Below are positions 22,696-34,335 of a DNA stretch of 64,000 nt, in pieces. This stretch comes from Leclercia adecarboxylata (GTDB lineage: Bacteria; Pseudomonadota; Gammaproteobacteria; Enterobacterales; Enterobacteriaceae). Numbering within the stretch: the stretch's first letter is position 1; each line of letters begins with the position of its first letter. The position numbers and the translations under genes are program-made. Under the pieces are notes generated by a model that searched no databases, had not been told where the DNA came from, and was given only the letters and a program-made list of their open reading frames with translations. The stretch lies in the NCBI RefSeq assembly GCF_006874705.1, contig NZ_CP035382.1:3658001-3722000 (forward strand), in the 5' to 3' direction.

Positions 22696-23367
22696 TTAGC
22701 GTAATTCGAAAAGATAGCCCTGACCGCGCACGGTGGTAATAACATCCTCCGGGTACTGCGCCTGAATTTTCTTGCGCAGGCGCCCCATAAGGACATCGAT
22801 AGTGTGGCTTTCGCGCAGCTCCGCGTCGGGATAGAGCTGGAGCATCAGGGAATCTTTGCTCACCACTTTGCCGCTGTTGCGGATCAGCGTCTCCATGATG
22901 GTGTATTCAAAGGCGGTGAGCTTGATCACCTCGTCATGAATAGCGAGTTCGCGGCGGGAGAGATCGACCTGAAACGGCGGAATGGAGATCACCTGCGAGG
23001 CCAGGCCGCTGTTGCGGCGCATCAACGCCTGCATGCGGGCGGCAACTTCTTCGATATGGAAGGGTTTGGTGACGTAGTCATCCGCCCCGGCGCTCAGCAC
23101 TTCAACCTTATCCTGCCAGCCTTCGCGGGCGGTTAAGACCAGTACCGGCAAGGAGACATCGTGGCTGCGCCAGCGACGGATCAGCGACAGGCCATCTTCA
23201 TCAGGCAGACCCAGGTCAACGATGGCGATATCGGGCAGGTGTTCATTGAGATAGTAGTCAGCTTCTTTTGCATCTTCGGCATCGTCCACCTGATGCCCCA
23301 TTTCCTGAAGCTGGACCTTCAGGTGATGACGTAGCAACGCATTATCCTCAACAACCAGTACGCGCAT
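22696..23367 (-). CDS. phoP: PhoP, response regulator
   Basis: 223 residues. It has a receiver domain with phospho-acceptor Asp51, conserved Lys101 in the DDYVTKPFH segment, and an OmpR-type winged-helix DNA-binding domain (about 125-223). The start is taken at 23367 (MRVLVVEDN) to match E. coli; an ATG one codon earlier exists. PhoP with PhoQ controls Mg2+ transport, LPS modification and peptide resistance, and its own promoter carries a PhoP box. Confidence 0.97.
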   Translation of the reverse strand: MRVLVVEDNALLRHHLKVQLQEMGHQVDDAEDAKEADYYLNEHLPDIAIVDLGLPDEDGLSLIRRWRSHDVSLPVLVLTAREGWQDKVEVLSAGADDYVTKPFHIEEVAARMQALMRRNSGLASQVISIPPFQVDLSRRELAIHDEVIKLTAFEYTIMETLIRNSGKVVSKDSLMLQLYPDAELRESHTIDVLMGRLRKKIQAQYPEDVITTVRGQGYLFELR

Positions 23368-23410
23368 CATCGCTTCTCCCTAATATGAATGGTCTGAATA
23401 GTTTAAGCTG

Positions 23411-23445
23411 ATTATGTTGCGCCAGGGATAAACATTTCGTAAACC
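23411..23445 (-). promoter_or_regulatory. phoP promoter with PhoP box (autoregulation)
   Basis: On the minus strand the direct repeat GGTTTA-N5-TGTTTA (23429-23445) matches the PhoP-binding consensus. A -10 element, CATAAT (23411-23416), lies 12 bases downstream, the same geometry as the E. coli phoP P1 promoter. Confidence 0.88.
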
Positions 23446-23457
23446 GGAGGGAAGGAA

Positions 23458-23481
23458 CCCTCTTTCCGGGCGGAAAGAGGG
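23458..23481 (-). terminator. Hairpin after purB
   Basis: A perfect 10-bp inverted repeat (CCCTCTTTCC/GGAAAGAGGG) with a 4-base loop lies just after the purB stop. The following T content is modest, so it is a likely but not ideal intrinsic terminator. Confidence 0.6.
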
Positions 23482-23490
23482 CTTAAAGCG

Positions 23491-25510
<2,020 letters not shown>

Positions 25511-25537
25511 ACTGGCTCCTTTCTGTGTGTAATCGCA

Positions 25538-27154
<1,617 letters not shown>

Positions 27155-27162
<8 letters not shown>

Positions 27163-27826
27163 GAGGTTCTCCTTGATCGGTAACGTCCCGCCACTCACCG
27201 TTGGCGAGAGAATCCAGCGTGTAACTGCCCATCGCGTAGCGAATCAGACGTAATGTCGGATGCCCGACATGCGCCGTCATGCGACGCACCTGGCGGTTGC
27301 GGCCTTCATAAAGGGTAACTTTGATCCACGAAACGGGTATCGATTTGCGCTCGCGGATCGGCGGATTGCGCGGCCAGAGCCACTCAGGCTCGCTGACCAG
27401 CTCAATGCCCGCGGGCAGGGTCGGGCCGTCGTTCAGCGTGACGCCGTGACGCAAGGCCGCCAGCGCCTCGTCATCCGGGACGCCCTCAACCTGCACGTAG
27501 TAGATTTTACCGGTGCGTTTTCCCGGCTGCGTGAGTTTTGCCTGCAACTCGCCGTCGTTGGTGAGCACCATCAGCCCTTCGCTGTCGCGATCGAGCCGGC
27601 CAGCAGCATAGACCCCCTGAATGGGGATAAAATCTTTCAAGGTGCTGCGCCCGGCTTCGTCGGTGAACTGCGGCAGGACATCGTAAGGTTTATTGAACAA
27701 AATGACGCGTGTTGGCGCACGTTGCTTGCGCGGCCTAGTCGCTTGTCGCGTGCTGAATCGTTCAACCCGGTGATTTCTAAAAGAAGTTTTCTGCATGGTA
27801 TTTTCAGACGTTATCAATTGCCGCAT
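27155..27826 (-). CDS. rluE: RluE, 23S rRNA pseudouridine-2457 synthase
   Basis: 223 residues (E. coli 217). An RsuA-family pseudouridine synthase acting on 23S rRNA U2457. The catalytic motif [17 protein letters not shown] carries the active-site Asp, and [14 protein letters not shown] is the family N-terminal motif. The start follows the E. coli N-terminus (MRQL); an alternative ATG is at 27796. Divergent from icd. Confidence 0.94.
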
Positions 27827-27943
27827 TATAGCCTAATAACGAATGCCTTTCATGGCGCCAGACATTCAGGTACTATCGATGGGCTCATTACAAATTATTA
27901 ACATAAGATCAGTAACAACCAGAAGCGCTCGAAGGAGAGGTTA

Positions 27944-29194
27944 ATGGAAAGCAAAGTAGTTGTTCCGGCGGAAGGTAAAAAGATCACCCTGCAAGACGGT
28001 AAGCTGAACGTCCCACACAATCCGATTATCCCGTTCATCGAAGGTGACGGTATCGGTGTTGACGTAACCCCAGCTATGCTGAAAGTGGTGGATGCCGCTG
28101 TTGAGAAAGCCTATAAAGGCGAGCGTAAAATTTCCTGGATGGAAATTTACACCGGTGAAAAATCTACCCACGTTTATGGCCAGGACGTCTGGCTGCCAGC
28201 GGAGACGCTGGATCTGATCCGTGACTACCGCGTTGCCATCAAAGGCCCGCTGACCACCCCAGTCGGTGGCGGTATTCGCTCCCTGAACGTTGCTCTGCGT
28301 CAGGAACTTGACCTCTACGTCTGCCTGCGCCCGGTACGTTACTACCAGGGCACCCCAAGCCCGGTTAAACACCCTGAACTGACCGACATGGTTATCTTCC
28401 GTGAGAACTCCGAAGATATCTACGCGGGTATTGAGTGGAAAGCCGACTCTGCTGACGCACAGAAAGTAATCAAGTTCCTGCGCGAAGAGATGGGCGTGAA
28501 GAAAATTCGCTTCCCGGAACATTGCGGTATCGGTATCAAGCCGTGCTCCGAAGAAGGCACCAAGCGCCTGGTCCGTGCAGCGATTGAGTACGCGATCACC
28601 AACGACCGTGACTCTGTGACCATCGTTCACAAAGGCAACATCATGAAGTTCACCGAAGGTTCTTTCAAAGACTGGGGCTACCAGTTGGCGACGGAAGAGT
28701 TTGGTGGTGAGCTGATCGATGGCGGCCCATGGCAGAAAATCAAGAACCCGAACACCGGCAAAGAGATCATCATTAAAGATGTGATCGCCGATGCGTTCCT
28801 GCAGCAGATCCTGCTGCGTCCGGCTGAATACGACGTGATCGCCTGTATGAACCTGAACGGTGACTACATCTCCGACGCCCTGGCGGCGCAGGTTGGCGGT
28901 ATCGGTATCGCACCAGGCGCGAACATCGGTGACGAGTGCGCGCTGTTCGAAGCGACTCACGGTACAGCACCGAAGTATGCAGGCCAGGACAAAGTGAACC
29001 CAGGCTCTATCATCCTGTCCGCAGAGATGATGTTGCGTCATATGGAGTGGTTCGAAGCCGCAGACCTGATCGTTAAAGGTATGGAAGGTGCGATTAACGC
29101 CAAAACCGTAACTTACGATTTCGAACGTCTGATGGAAGGCGCTAAGCTGCTGAAATGTTCAGAGTTTGGTGACGCGATCATCGAAAACATGTAA
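27944..29194 (+). CDS. icd: Icd, NADP-dependent isocitrate dehydrogenase
   Basis: 416 residues, the E. coli length. It oxidatively decarboxylates isocitrate to 2-oxoglutarate in the TCA cycle. The substrate loop with the regulatory serine (about Ser113, in [12 protein letters not shown]) and the [13 protein letters not shown] and [16 protein letters not shown] segments are conserved. An AAGGAGAGG ribosome-binding site precedes ATG. In E. coli K-12 prophage e14 is integrated in the icd 3' end; here the gene end is intact and no integrase follows. Confidence 0.98.
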   Translation: MESKVVVPAEGKKITLQDGKLNVPHNPIIPFIEGDGIGVDVTPAMLKVVDAAVEKAYKGERKISWMEIYTGEKSTHVYGQDVWLPAETLDLIRDYRVAIKGPLTTPVGGGIRSLNVALRQELDLYVCLRPVRYYQGTPSPVKHPELTDMVIFRENSEDIYAGIEWKADSADAQKVIKFLREEMGVKKIRFPEHCGIGIKPCSEEGTKRLVRAAIEYAITNDRDSVTIVHKGNIMKFTEGSFKDWGYQLATEEFGGELIDGGPWQKIKNPNTGKEIIIKDVIADAFLQQILLRPAEYDVIACMNLNGDYISDALAAQVGGIGIAPGANIGDECALFEATHGTAPKYAGQDKVNPGSIILSAEMMLRHMEWFEAADLIVKGMEGAINAKTVTYDFERLMEGAKLLKCSEFGDAIIENM

Positions 29195-29213
29195 TCCGGA
29201 TTCCGGATTAGAG

Positions 29214-29242
29214 AAAAGGGAGCCTCACGGCTCCCTTTTTTT
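29214..29242. terminator. Terminator after icd, probably bidirectional
   Basis: The stem GGGAGCC-tcac-GGCTCCC (29218-29235) is preceded by four As and followed by seven Ts. It can end icd (+) and the opposing acyltransferase gene (-). Confidence 0.85.
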
Positions 29243-31220
29243 ATTGAAATACCGTGCGGAACATCGGCACCAGTAACTTATTGCCATATTCGCTCAGGTG
29301 ATCGTCATCGCGGTAAATCGGTAGGCCCGCTTTGCTGCCCGAACAGCGGCCGTCATGGCAGAGATAGGGCAACGGGTCGAGGATTTTTACCCCACACTGA
29401 CGAGCGGCCTGATCCTGTGCTGCCCATACTGCGGCATTACGCTGATGATACGCCTCCAGGGAGATGAATATTTGTGGCACCGGTTGCCCAAACATCATGG
29501 CGCGTGACAGGGTTTTCGGCACGTTGTACATCATTTCTGGCACAGGCCGGGTAATATACACGGTTCTCGCCTGAGCATAAGTGCAGGCGGTTTTGACCAG
29601 CTGTGCACTGTAGTGTTTGATAAAGTCCGGGGTGATTGTCCGTTGCGGTTGATCGAAGTAGGCCAGCGGGATATGCATTTTATCTTTTATATTGTGCTCA
29701 CCGAATGCATAGGCTGAGGTGCGGTTAATGATGATGAGCGGAATGTGCCTGTCGTACTTAACAATCTCCTGCGCAGCCCATTTGTTAAAACCATAGCAGT
29801 CTGCATCTTTGTTGTCCGGGTTTCGGTGGAGATCGTCAATGGTCGGACAGCTGACGTAGCTCCAGTCCAGAACGCCCTCATTGGGGTGCTTCAGCGCTTG
29901 TTGTACCGAGGTGATCATCGCGTCGGCATGGCTGTCCCCAATGACGATAGCTTTGATCGTTTCGCCGCCGAAAACGCAGGATGTCGAGGCGATGCCGGAC
30001 AGGGTAAAACAGGCGTCCTGTCTGGGGTTCACATTCTCAGACTCTCGGGCAATCCTTTCAATGGCGGGATCAATGCGCTCGTCCACGTGCAGAAATCTGG
30101 CGCCGACCGCCATCAACCCGGTAAGAAGCAGCGCTGAGCCAAGCACGCACTGCTGCCGGTTGAACGTAAGCTTACCCAGCTCTCTGCGAGTCGGGATTTC
30201 GATCCAGCGTAAGGAGAGCTCGCCCAATAGCAGGCTGAATACTATCCCGGCGGCAATCCACAGCGGATTATCCTGCTGGCCGGAGTAAGTCAGCAGGACA
30301 ACCAGCGGCCAGTGCCAGAGATAAACGGAATAAGAGCTGGCGCCCAGATGGCGCGTCAATGGATTAGCGGTGAGCCACGAATGTGAACGGTGCGCAGCCA
30401 GTACCAGCATTGTGCCCGCGACGGGTACCAGCGCCAGGTAACCCGGCCAGCGAAGAGTGGCGTCAAACATCACAATTGCCAGGATAATCAGGATAAAACC
30501 GAGCCCTTCCGCCAGCCTGGCCCAGGGACGGATCATCGGGCGCGTGCGGGTTATCCACCAGATCATTCCACCCGCCAGCATTTCCCAGATACGGGCGGGC
30601 AGCAGATAAAACGCTGCTCCAGGCCAGCGGCTGCTGGCATATATCGAGACCAGTAATGATGCCAGACCTATTGCCAGCAGGCAGACCTGCGCCCCACGAT
30701 ATCCCCACCAGCGCCACAGTACGATGCATCCAATCGGCAGCAAAATGTAGAATTGCCACTCTACCGACAGCGACCAGGTGTGCAGCAGCCAGGTCTCATG
30801 AGCGTCAGCCTCAAAATAGCTGGTTTGGCGCCAGAAGATGAGGTTCGAGATAAACAGCAGGGCGGCGGCGGCGTGGGCGGCGAGCGTATGATAATCGGCG
30901 GTGGGTAGCCAGAACCAGCCGGGGATGACCAGGCAGGCTAACAACATCATCAGCGCAGGAAGAATGCGTCGTGCCCGGGCGAGATAAAATTCCCATAATG
31001 AGAACCTGTTTTGCTCAAGCCCGTTGATAATGATGGCGGTCATTAAAAAACCGGAGATGACAAAAAACATGTCGACGCCGACAAAGCCACCCGCAAAACC
31101 AGGAACGTCAAAATGATAAAACATAACGGCCAGCACAGCCCATGCCCGGAGCCCGTTAATGTCATGGCGATACTGTTTAGAAGGAGAGGCGACCTTCCCT
31201 GAATGATAACTGGTAGGCAT
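29241..31220 (-). CDS. Acyltransferase-3/SGNH membrane O-acyltransferase, OafA-like
   Basis: 659 residues in two parts. The first (about 1-370) is an acyltransferase_3 membrane domain with about ten helices and the R-x10-H motif (Arg25, His36). The second is an extracytoplasmic SGNH domain with block I GDSHAD (from 428) and a terminal D-x-x-H (Asp638, His641). Proteins of this plan (OafA, OatA type) O-acetylate O-antigen or peptidoglycan; the substrate here is unknown, and LPS O-antigen is a reasonable guess. It lies in a variable spot beside icd, so acquisition by transfer is plausible but unproven. Confidence 0.82.
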   Translation of the reverse strand: MPTSYHSGKVASPSKQYRHDINGLRAWAVLAVMFYHFDVPGFAGGFVGVDMFFVISGFLMTAIIINGLEQNRFSLWEFYLARARRILPALMMLLACLVIPGWFWLPTADYHTLAAHAAAALLFISNLIFWRQTSYFEADAHETWLLHTWSLSVEWQFYILLPIGCIVLWRWWGYRGAQVCLLAIGLASLLVSIYASSRWPGAAFYLLPARIWEMLAGGMIWWITRTRPMIRPWARLAEGLGFILIILAIVMFDATLRWPGYLALVPVAGTMLVLAAHRSHSWLTANPLTRHLGASSYSVYLWHWPLVVLLTYSGQQDNPLWIAAGIVFSLLLGELSLRWIEIPTRRELGKLTFNRQQCVLGSALLLTGLMAVGARFLHVDERIDPAIERIARESENVNPRQDACFTLSGIASTSCVFGGETIKAIVIGDSHADAMITSVQQALKHPNEGVLDWSYVSCPTIDDLHRNPDNKDADCYGFNKWAAQEIVKYDRHIPLIIINRTSAYAFGEHNIKDKMHIPLAYFDQPQRTITPDFIKHYSAQLVKTACTYAQARTVYITRPVPEMMYNVPKTLSRAMMFGQPVPQIFISLEAYHQRNAAVWAAQDQAARQCGVKILDPLPYLCHDGRCSGSKAGLPIYRDDDHLSEYGNKLLVPMFRTVFQ

Positions 31221-31371
31221 AACTCGTCAGTTCCAACAAACGAAGCGGAAAGGTGAAGAAGTATACGTATCAACCTCTTGGGGTTACAACCGTTCACTTC
31301 TCAACCAATGCGTGCAGCCCATTAATACTGATAATATGCTAGATTTCAATTACTTCAGAGGAGGAAAAACC

Positions 31372-31635
31372 ATGATCGATGAGACTGATATTCGTCGCGT
31401 TGTAGCAGGTGAGATTTCCGAAGTAACGCCCTCAATCCTTGCAGAGCTTGCCACCGAACTGCTCTCCCTCCGTCAGGAGAACGCCCGGCTGAAACAGCTT
31501 CTCGCCCGGGAAGTGAAGCTCCCATGGACCAGCGCCAGTCCGGTGTGCGATATCGAAGCCGGATACGCCGCAGGGGTTACCGACAGCAAAGAGGCGATAC
31601 GCCGCGCAGGGTTTTTGATCGAAGGGGATGATTAA
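31372..31635 (+). CDS. Unrecognised 87-residue protein
   Basis: ATG 31372 follows a strong AGAGGAGGAAAAACC ribosome-binding site. The product MIDETDIRRV... is acidic at both ends and has a leucine-rich, likely coiled-coil helix (about 20-48, LAELATELLSLRQENARLKQLL). No membrane segment or known motif is visible. It is divergent from the acyltransferase gene and followed by the ryhB-2 region. I do not recognise the family. Confidence 0.6.
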   Translation: MIDETDIRRVVAGEISEVTPSILAELATELLSLRQENARLKQLLAREVKLPWTSASPVCDIEAGYAAGVTDSKEAIRRAGFLIEGDD

Positions 31636-31849
31636 AGCGAAGAACCCGGCGGGTGCCGGGCCTGCTCACATTAAAACCAGTTAAATTTGTCAGAAAGGAT
31701 CAGTAACAAGGAACTGGCACAAACAAGGTTAATACAGACCACGAATCGACTGGAAACGTTCATGTTATCAAAACCATTCTGCTTATGAATGAATTGTGCT
31801 AATAAGCGTAATAGCAAATAGCGGAACGATCAAATCAGACGGGCAGGGC

Positions 31850-31947
31850 AAAAAAAAAGCCCACGTAACGTGGGCAAGTAATACTGGAAGCAATGTGAGC
31901 AATGTCGTACTGAATACCTGAGTGATTTGCTCAACTATTCAGTGTTG
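31850..31947 (-). ncRNA. ryhB-2: RyhB paralogue (RyhB-2 / IsrE-type iron-responsive small RNA)
   Basis: On the minus strand, 31876-31908 is 33 bases that, as I recall the sequence, are identical to the conserved core of E. coli RyhB (ACGACATTGC...TATTACTT). The core ends at a perfect 7-bp terminator stem (GCCCACG/CGTGGGC, 31859-31875) with nine Us (31858-31850). A 5' stem-loop CTCAAC/GTTGAG precedes it. A Fur-box-like promoter lies directly upstream. The predicted RNA is about 97 nt; the 5' end near 31947 is inferred from a TATTAT -10. RyhB is an Hfq-dependent repressor of iron-using genes. The site next to yeaQ is where I recall the Salmonella second copy to be. Confidence 0.9.
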
Positions 31948-31952
31948 AGAAA

Positions 31953-31971
31953 GATAATATTTCTCATTAAC
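31953..31971 (-). promoter_or_regulatory. Fur box overlapping the ryhB-2 promoter
   Basis: The minus-strand 19-mer GTTAATGAGAAATATTATC matches the Fur consensus GATAATGATAATCATTATC at 15 of 19 positions. It overlaps the likely -10 TATTAT (31954-31959). Fur-Fe2+ binding here would repress the RNA in iron-replete cells. Confidence 0.8.
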
Positions 31972-32127
31972 GATTACAACCCCAATTTTTGTGCGGAACG
32001 TCGGTTAATCGCTTTTTTCTTAAATTTCTCTCGTGATGGCTATCACAAACTTGCAATTCTGAATCCTGTGCTAAGCTTTGTGTGTATTTGATTTGACGAC
32101 AAAAACCATACAGAGAGGAAAGCAGCT

Positions 32128-32376
32128 ATGGGAATCATATCCTGGATTATCTTTGGGCTTATCGCGGGTATTCTGGCTAAGTGGATCATGCCGGGCAAAG
32201 ATGGCGGTGGATTCATCGTTACGGTCATACTGGGTATCATCGGCGCCGTGGTCGGCGGCTGGATCAGTACCCTCTTCGGTTTCGGCAGAGTTGATGGCTT
32301 CAACTTCGGCAGCTTTATGGTCGCGGTGGTTGGCGCACTGGTTGTGCTGTTTATCTACCGTAAAGTAAGAAGCTAA
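32128..32376 (+). CDS. yeaQ: YeaQ, GlsB/YeaQ/YmgE family membrane protein
   Basis: 82 residues with three hydrophobic segments rich in glycine (MGIISWIIFGLIAGILAKW, GIIGAVVGGWIS, VAVVGALVVLFIYRK). It is almost the same as E. coli YeaQ; the family is called transglycosylase-associated, but the function is not established. It has an AGAGGAAAGCAGCT ribosome-binding site and a terminator after it. Confidence 0.92.
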   Translation: MGIISWIIFGLIAGILAKWIMPGKDGGGFIVTVILGIIGAVVGGWISTLFGFGRVDGFNFGSFMVAVVGALVVLFIYRKVRS

Positions 32377-32391
32377 ACCGACGCTTCAGAC

Positions 32392-32421
32392 AAAAAGACC
32401 GCCGACAGTGGCGGTCTTTTT
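32392..32421. terminator. Bidirectional terminator between yeaQ and yoaJ
   Basis: AAAAAGACCGCC-gacagt-GGCGGTCTTTTT is symmetrical, with A-run and T-run, and serves yeaQ (+) and yoaKJ (-). Confidence 0.87.
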
Positions 32422-32428
32422 GCATCGG

Positions 32429-32503
32429 TCACCACCAGCCCAGCTGGCTACCCGCAACGGCCGCGATGGCGACAATCAGCATAATAATGGTCGTTTTTCT
32501 CAC
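32429..32503 (-). CDS. yoaJ: YoaJ, 24-residue membrane peptide
   Basis: The frame begins with GTG directly after the yoaK stop and encodes a 24-residue hydrophobic peptide with a basic start (RKTT) and the ending LGWW, as in E. coli YoaJ. It is a single-pass inner-membrane small protein of unknown role, translated from the same message as yoaK. Confidence 0.85.
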   Translation of the reverse strand: MRKTTIIMLIVAIAAVAGSQLGWW

Positions 32504-32602
32504 TTATCCCCCGGGCGCAGCGTAACCGCCGACAAAAAACCACGTTAAAAAGATGACCGCCGTGATGAAAATCACGATCGGGAACAGAATACCAAGCCGC
32601 AT
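32504..32602 (-). CDS. yoaK: YoaK, 32-residue membrane peptide
   Basis: ATG 32602 follows a GGTGG ribosome-binding site. The product, beginning MRLGILFPIVIF and ending GGYAAPGG, has one transmembrane helix and matches E. coli YoaK (32 residues). The stop TAA abuts the GTG of yoaJ. In E. coli these small proteins lie between dgcP and yeaQ, as here. Confidence 0.87.
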   Translation of the reverse strand: MRLGILFPIVIFITAVIFLTWFFVGGYAAPGG

Positions 32603-32646
32603 GTTACCACCTGTCCTGAAGTGCAAAACCCGTCGAGTGTACGGGG

Positions 32647-33675
32647 TTAATCAATATTGAGAAAGGGCGTTTTGAGTTTGCTTTTCTTATCGTTGTACAT
32701 GGCGGCATCGGCTGCCCGCAGCGCGCCGTCAGCATCGAGTTCGGCAGGATCTACCTCAATCACGCCGAGACTGGCACCTGGATAGACGAGATGCACATCT
32801 CCCAGCCAGTATTCCCCGGCAATCTGTGCGCTCAGCTGCGTTTTCACTACGTTTAATGAGGTCTGCTCGCCGCTCTCCCGATCCTGGCAAAGACAGGCGA
32901 CCAGAAATTCGTCCCCGCCAAGCCTGCCCACGATATCATCATCGTCCCGTCCGTCGTTCAGGCGCTTGCCCACCTCAATCAGAAACTGGTCGCCCGCCTC
33001 ATGACCAAAGCGATCGTTGATTAGCTTGAAATCATCCAGATCGATATAGGCGATAATGGCGTTGCGGTTCAAATGGCGCGCCAGAGAGAAGAGGGTGGTG
33101 AGATTCTCAAAGATGGCGCGGCGGTTCGGCAGGCCGGTCAGGGCATCGGTATAAGAGTAAGCAATCAGCGCGGCGTTGGCTTCGCGCAGCTGCCTGACCA
33201 GCGACTCCTTCTCGATGTTCTGGGCGATAAGCCCGGCGAAAAGCTTTAAGACGTGCTCGCCGCGCTCGCTCAGTTGGTGCTTGCTGGAGCTGGCGGCGCA
33301 CAGGGTGCCGTACAGGGAACCATCTGTAAGATGAATCGGTATGCTCATGTAGGTGGTAATACCCAGCGCTTTAGCCGCATCACAGTCACCCCAGTGCTCG
33401 GCCACGTTGTTGCTGAAGAAGCAGTCGGAATCGATCGCCCGCTTACACAGGGTCTCGCCCCAGGGAACGCTCAGCCCTTCCGGGATCTGCATCTGTTTGC
33501 TGTTTCGGGCATAAAGAATATGCTGCAGGCGGGCATTGATATCGACTTTGGTAAGGTAGGTCGACTCCATGTCGGTGACCACTTCAAGCATTTCGAGCAG
33601 CTGACGCACCAGGCTCTCAAGCGATTGCTCAGTGCTGAGCGTTTCTGAAACACGGGCAAGAATAATATCCGACAT
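32647..33675 (-). CDS. dgcP: DgcP (YeaP), GAF-GGDEF diguanylate cyclase
   Basis: 342 residues (E. coli 341). An N-terminal GAF sensor domain (about 15-160) is followed by a GGDEF domain (about 180-335) with an intact GRLGGDEF active site. An arginine and acid run precede it, but spacing is not that of a canonical RxxD inhibitory site. It makes the second messenger c-di-GMP; DgcP of E. coli localises to cell poles. Start 33675 (MSDIILARV) matches E. coli; a TTG four codons upstream overlaps the ribosome-binding site. Confidence 0.93.
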   Translation of the reverse strand: MSDIILARVSETLSTEQSLESLVRQLLEMLEVVTDMESTYLTKVDINARLQHILYARNSKQMQIPEGLSVPWGETLCKRAIDSDCFFSNNVAEHWGDCDAAKALGITTYMSIPIHLTDGSLYGTLCAASSSKHQLSERGEHVLKLFAGLIAQNIEKESLVRQLREANAALIAYSYTDALTGLPNRRAIFENLTTLFSLARHLNRNAIIAYIDLDDFKLINDRFGHEAGDQFLIEVGKRLNDGRDDDDIVGRLGGDEFLVACLCQDRESGEQTSLNVVKTQLSAQIAGEYWLGDVHLVYPGASLGVIEVDPAELDADGALRAADAAMYNDKKSKLKTPFLNID

Positions 33676-33804
33676 GGCGCTGCTCAACTCCCTACAGAAG
33701 ACCTCTGTACCTGTCTGTTTTGCTGAAAGATTCGACTACGGGTAGTAGAACATGAATTGACGACATTTCATATATTCTGGCGTGGAACAGCAAATGTGGC
33801 GGGT

Positions 33805-33832
33805 AAAAAAATCCCCGGCGCGGGCCGGGGAA
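33805..33832 (-). terminator. Orphan intrinsic terminator upstream of dgcP
   Basis: On the minus strand the stem CCCCGG/CCGGGG is followed by seven Us. It lies about 130 bases upstream of the dgcP start and behind no recognised gene, so it ends either a small RNA or an attenuated dgcP leader. Confidence 0.75.
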
Positions 33833-33982
33833 AAGTACATCTTGATTACGGAATGATGTTCTCTGGCCAATGTGAGAACAGAGCCACTCTAGCAACGAAA
33901 CATGTCGGCATAATGAAGAAATCATGGAGAAAGGATCACCCCTTCCCCCTGGTGACAGGCTCTGATGGCTGAGATACACTTT
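33805..33982 (-). ncRNA. Candidate small RNA or attenuated dgcP leader
   Basis: A minus-strand promoter-like pair, TTGGCT (34011-34016) and TATTCT (33989-33994) with a 16-base spacer, would start a transcript near 33982 that runs into the terminator at 33805-33832, about 175 nt. An open frame here runs through the terminator and lacks a ribosome-binding site, so coding is unlikely. It resembles no small RNA I can name. The 353-bp gap upstream of dgcP holds no other gene. Confidence 0.4.
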
Positions 33983-34028
33983 GCACTAAGAATATTCTTA
34001 TGTATTCCACAGCCAATTACGAGGAAGT

Positions 34029-34334
34029 ATGTTTCAGTTAAATCCGGGCAGCCTGGCGATGATCATCGGCGCCCGTACGCCAGCAGGGCGTCGCAATATC
34101 GGCAAATCCGTTGAGTTATTCAGCCTCTGTCAGCCGGGCCAGCGTTTCCTGAACCCGGTTAACGGGGTGATGACAGAGCTGCCGCCAGGCGCAGAGCGCG
34201 CCCTGTGGCTGGTGACCGGCGATGTGTTTTCGTTTGATAACCAGAGCGGCTTTGCGTTTGTACGCCCGGAACACCTGATGCCGCTCACGCCTGAAGCGTC
34301 GCCGGAAACCCTCGACGCCCTGATGCTGGATTGA
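34029..34334 (+). CDS. Unrecognised 101-residue protein
   Basis: ATG 34029 follows a GAGGAAGT ribosome-binding site. The product MFQLNPGSLAMIIGARTP... has no membrane segment, a short beta-rich N-terminal half and an acidic end. It is soluble-looking and probably cytoplasmic. Its stop is one base from the convergent yeaO 3' end. I do not recognise a family or an E. coli counterpart. Confidence 0.65.
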   Translation: MFQLNPGSLAMIIGARTPAGRRNIGKSVELFSLCQPGQRFLNPVNGVMTELPPGAERALWLVTGDVFSFDNQSGFAFVRPEHLMPLTPEASPETLDALMLD

Positions 34335-34335
34335 T

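Noticed and set aside
27941..29041. 366-codon minus-strand frame opposite icd
   Set aside because: Antisense to icd, whose codon choice leaves the opposite strand free of stops; no family resemblance.
29195..31371. Prophage at the icd attachment site
   Set aside because: No integrase, phage structural gene or duplicated icd end can be seen; only an acyltransferase gene and a small ORF follow.
33692..33979. 95-codon minus-strand ORF upstream of dgcP
   Set aside because: It reads through a strong intrinsic terminator and lacks a ribosome-binding site; a non-coding transcript fits better.
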